A stretch of DNA of 64,000 nucleotides, from positions 3,533,008 through 3,597,007 of the forward strand of contig NC_083673.1 of the NCBI RefSeq assembly GCF_030384665.1. The letters run 5' to 3'. Shown piece by piece: positions 63,630 to 64,000 of this stretch. Both the position numbers and the translations under genes were made by a program. Position 1 is the stretch's first letter, and every line of letters begins with the position of its first letter. Under the pieces are notes generated by a model. The model saw only the letters and a program-made list of their open reading frames with translations. It was not told the origin of the DNA and did not search any database. Origin of the DNA: Lodderomyces elongisporus. Taxonomy: Eukaryota > Ascomycota > Pichiomycetes > Serinales > Debaryomycetaceae.

Positions 63630-64000
63630 GATGCACTTGAAACTCGGTGTAAGGATGCACTTGAAACTCGGTGTAAGGATGCACTTGAAACTCGGTGTAA
63701 GGATGCACTTGAAACTCGGTGTAAGGATGCACTTGAAACTCGGTGTAAGGATGCACTTGAAACTCGGTGTAAGGATGCACTTGAAACTCGGTGTAATTCG
63801 GTGTAAGGATGCACTTGAAACTCGGTGTAATTCGGTGTAAGGATGCACTTGAAACTCGGTGTAAGGATGCACTTGAAACTCGGTGTAAGGATGCACTTGA
63901 AACTCGGTGTAAGGATGCACTTGAAACTCGGTGTAAGGATGCACTTGAAACTCGGTGTAAGGATGCACTTGAAACTCGGTGTAAGGATGCACTTGAAACA
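63630..64000 (+). repeat. Telomere repeat array (24-bp units)
   Basis: The 24-bp unit is GGTGTAAGGATG followed by CACTTGAAACTC. A partial unit (63630-63645) is followed by six full units (63646-63789), a 10-base partial GGTGTAATTC (63790-63799), one full unit, the same 10-base partial (63824-63833), six more full units (63834-63977) and a unit cut by the window edge. GGTGTAAGGATG is the conserved core of Candida/Kluyveromyces-type telomere repeats of 23-25 bp, and the G-rich strand runs 5' to 3' toward the right end, as at a chromosome's right end. Frames through the array (DALETRCK on plus, HPYTEFQV on minus) are repeat artefacts, not genes. The last base differs from the expected T. Confidence 0.9.

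Noticed and set aside
63549..63992. Open frames of 80-130 codons with 8-residue repeats (DALETRCK, HPYTEFQV)
   Set aside because: They are translations of the telomere repeat, whose 24-bp unit is a multiple of three; the plus-strand frame begins at GTG and the 10-base partials break the frame.

Overview
The window looks like the end of a chromosome from a budding yeast of the CTG clade. The proteins match Candida-type orthologues, and the last 371 bases are a tandem array built on GGTGTAAGGATG, the conserved core of Candida-type telomere repeats. The long polyglutamine tracts and the very long, low-complexity, AT-rich intergenic DNA fit Lodderomyces elongisporus or a close relative. The species is an inference; the clade is fairly secure. 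Checked by hand, HEM2 and GPM1 have no in-frame CTG codon, as expected where CTG is read as serine. Any leucine encoded by CTG in the proteins described here may really be serine.

Region by region: 0-13 kb holds a giant HECT ubiquitin ligase (TOM1), a THEM6-like hot-dog protein and an unidentified 304-residue protein. 13-30 kb is sparse: an STP-family zinc-finger regulator behind a 4.4 kb gene-free upstream region, a very-long-chain fatty acid elongase (FEN1/ELO2), the Rho1 exchange factor ROM2, and a 2.65 kb divergent promoter region shared with HEM2. 30-42 kb holds HEM2, VPS20, an MPDU1-like PQ-loop protein, NSP1, GPM1, a PITH-domain protein and an AVT-type vacuolar amino acid transporter. 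44-51 kb holds HOG1, RGP1 and a secreted GPI-anchor-type protein with Kex2-like sites. 51-62.6 kb holds AMD1, THI20, PAN1 and a NDUFAF7/MidA-like mitochondrial methyltransferase. From 62.6 kb there is about 1 kb of gene-free subtelomere, then telomere repeats running to the window edge.

The genes are ordinary housekeeping and signalling genes without operon-like grouping. Several bear on cell-surface and stress biology: ROM2 (cell-wall integrity), HOG1 (osmostress), PAN1 (endocytic actin), FEN1 (sphingolipid precursors) and the GPI-type protein. By eye I found no introns in the main genes, no transposon, no CRISPR, and no tRNA B-box (GGTTCGAATCC type) on either strand. The most distinctive element is the telomere array with its two aberrant 10-base partial repeats.
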